Of a stretch of 64,000 nt of DNA, positions 62,733-64,000 are shown in pieces; position 1 is the stretch's first letter, and each line of letters begins with the position of its first letter. The stretch covers positions 1 through 64,000 of the forward strand of contig CACYXR010000013.1 of assembly GCA_902778455.1 (NCBI GenBank). Direction: 5' to 3'. Below the pieces are notes generated by a model, which saw nothing but the letters and a program-made list of their open reading frames with translations, did not search any database and was not told the DNA's origin. The position numbers and the translations under genes are program-made. Source of the stretch: an uncultured Selenomonadaceae bacterium (GTDB lineage: Bacteria > Bacillota > Negativicutes > Selenomonadales > Selenomonadaceae).

Positions 62733-63511
62733 CGGGCGGGGGAAAAACGGGAAACGATCAAAGAGACCGCGCAGCGAAAGGAATGGCCGTTTCCGTGCTG
62801 CTCCATCTGTTGTTTCTCGTATTGTTGGGCGTTGCGGCCACACGCCTCGAACAAAGCCGACCGCCGGATACCATCTACGATGTGGCTCTGATCGGTAAGC
62901 CCGGCTCCTCTGCGCCCGCCCCTGCGGCCGCGCCCGCGGCACCGCCTGCCGTGCAGGAGACGCAGACAGAGCAAACACCGCCGCCGGAGCCTGACGATAT
63001 CATCGAAGAAAAAGAGCAGGTGAAGGAACCGACGCCGGAGCCTATCCCGCAGCCGCAACCGCAGCAGGAAACTGTGCAGCCGCCTTCAGCGCCGACAGCG
63101 GCGACGCCTTCTACGGCCACGGGCACGGGAGACGGTGGCATCGGCGAAGGCGTCGGTGACAAGGAGCAGGCGGGCAAAGGTGACGGCGGAGGAAACGGCG
63201 ACGGTATCCCCGCTGCTAGCGACGCCATCGAATCACCGACGGTACCGCCAAGTGTTCTCTCTTCCCGCGCGCCGGAATACCCGCGCTCGGCCCAGAGCCG
63301 AGGCACGGAAGGCACCGTGGTGGTCCGCTTCCTTTTGGCCAAGGACGGCGGCGTGGACGACATGGAAATCGCGGAATCCTCGGGCAGCGCCGCGTTGGAT
63401 CGCGCCGCGATGGATGCGGCGGAGGGCTTCACGTTCAGCCCCGGCCTTGACGGCTATGGCCGCCCTGTGCGCTGCTATGTGTATCAGTCTTTTACCTTCC
63501 GGCTGCAATAA
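62729..63511 (+). CDS. tonB: TonB-family energy transducer
   Basis: A 260-residue protein: N-terminal membrane anchor (about 18-37), a long proline/glutamine-rich periplasmic region (EPTPEPIPQPQPQQE) with a glycine-rich patch, and a C-terminal TonB domain (about 170-260; RAPEYPRSAQSRGTEGTVVV, AESSGSAALDRAA). GTG start overlapping exbD. It would couple proton flow to an outer-membrane receptor, not seen in this window. Confidence 0.93.
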   Translation: MTGGGKTGNDQRDRAAKGMAVSVLLHLLFLVLLGVAATRLEQSRPPDTIYDVALIGKPGSSAPAPAAAPAAPPAVQETQTEQTPPPEPDDIIEEKEQVKEPTPEPIPQPQPQQETVQPPSAPTAATPSTATGTGDGGIGEGVGDKEQAGKGDGGGNGDGIPAASDAIESPTVPPSVLSSRAPEYPRSAQSRGTEGTVVVRFLLAKDGGVDDMEIAESSGSAALDRAAMDAAEGFTFSPGLDGYGRPVRCYVYQSFTFRLQ

Positions 63512-63534
63512 GGAACAAAAAGGATTCACTGCTT

Positions 63535-64000
63535 ATGACGGAGAAGGGAAAAATTATATCGCGGCTCGCTTCCGGGGACATCGTGCGTCATGTCGACAAC
63601 AGCCTGATTCTCTCCTTCGACGGGCGACGCAATGTGCTGAGCACTTCCGTATATGGCGGCGGCTATCGTGAGGACCTGACGGCGGCATGGAATCTCGACA
63701 TGAGCCGGGATGTGCAGGGAATGGCCGCCTCATCTTATGAAGCGTACCTTCGTCAGGCCGCTGAACGGCTCGGATTGGACCCGGAGCATACCACGGGAAT
63801 GGGGACGTCGGCGCACATGGATAACGCGGCTGTCGAAACGCTTTCCTATCAAGGTTTGACCGTGACCGCCATCTCTACCGGCGGTATTGAATCCAACGGC
63901 GGGCGCGTCGGGGACCCGGCTCAATATTTTCAGCCCTGTACCAAGCCCTGCCCCGGCACCATCAACCTGATGCTGTCCATCGACGCTAACCTGCCGCCGG
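63535..64000 (+). CDS. cbiZ: Adenosylcobinamide amidohydrolase (CbiZ), 5' part
   Basis: CbiZ hydrolyses the amide bond joining the aminopropanol arm to the corrin ring, giving adenosylcobyric acid, so that imported cobamides can be rebuilt with another lower ligand. The first 155 residues are open to the window edge. Family features visible are NVLSTSVYGGGYREDLTAAW, GMGTSAHMDNAAVE, TAISTGGIESNGGRVGDPA and GTINLMLSIDANLPP. ATG 23 bases after tonB. Continues beyond the window. Confidence 0.88.
   Translation, partial: MTEKGKIISRLASGDIVRHVDNSLILSFDGRRNVLSTSVYGGGYREDLTAAWNLDMSRDVQGMAASSYEAYLRQAAERLGLDPEHTTGMGTSAHMDNAAVETLSYQGLTVTAISTGGIESNGGRVGDPAQYFQPCTKPCPGTINLMLSIDANLPP

Overview
The window reads as a stretch of chromosome from a diderm member of the Firmicutes, most likely class Negativicutes (Selenomonas-like). 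The Firmicutes side is shown by a T-box leader in front of ileS, SigH, YabR/DivIC/TilS/Hpt/FtsH gene order, GTG and TTG starts behind strong AGGAGG sites, and many short intrinsic terminators. The diderm side is shown by an ExbB-ExbD-TonB operon and an EptA-type phosphoethanolamine transferase. Genes are dense, with frequent 4-bp overlaps. The organism is an inference; no rRNA is present.

Layout. 1-4049: edge of a small repeat, tRNA-Arg(CCG), queuosine genes queD-queE, a lipid-modifying sulfatase-fold enzyme and a TtcA-type tRNA thiolase. 4100-12495: one transcription unit for the anaerobic corrin pathway (cbiD-E-T-F-G-H-J-C-A-cobU), lacking cbiL and a cobaltochelatase. 12503-15313: a composite hairpin repeat, a CorC-type transporter, TauE/SafE, a 122-bp inverted-repeat element and an Ile-specific T-box. 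15314-22027: type-2-like ileS, two HPt proteins around a CsoR-type metal repressor, a thioesterase and prfC. 22180-25303: cell-envelope and small-protein operon. 25554-31848: tig-clpP-clpX-lon-engB proteostasis block. 31947-38256: siroheme decarboxylase pair, sigH, panB-panE behind a structured leader, a glycolipid glycosyltransferase and a four-module zinc-ribbon protein. 38377-43569: divIC, yabR, tilS, hpt, ftsH. 43737-51020 (minus strand): cyclase, a rhodanese lipoprotein, a giant permease-histidine kinase-receiver fusion, hemW, lepA. 51165-59541: rpsT, an orphan antitoxin, an SPFH/zinc-ribbon protein, an LtaS-like enzyme, pheB-hom-thrB, nth and a GNAT enzyme. 59756-64000: ABC importer, ExbB, ExbD, TonB and the start of cbiZ.

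How it fits together. The two ends of the window are both about cobamides: the left operon builds the corrin ring, while the right operon looks like an outer-membrane-energised corrinoid importer coupled to CbiZ, which strips the lower-ligand arm so that imported cobamides can be remodelled. Neither locus has room for, or shows, a cobalamin riboswitch. The ahbAB pair draws on siroheme, the same uroporphyrinogen branch that feeds the corrin pathway.

The most unusual single gene is at 45016-47952: an APC-family permease fused to a histidine kinase and receiver, in an apparent operon with a rhodanese lipoprotein. Hybrid kinases of this layout need an HPt partner, and two orphan HPt proteins are encoded at 18638-19758. 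Two families of non-coding repeats are each present twice in the window in opposite orientations.
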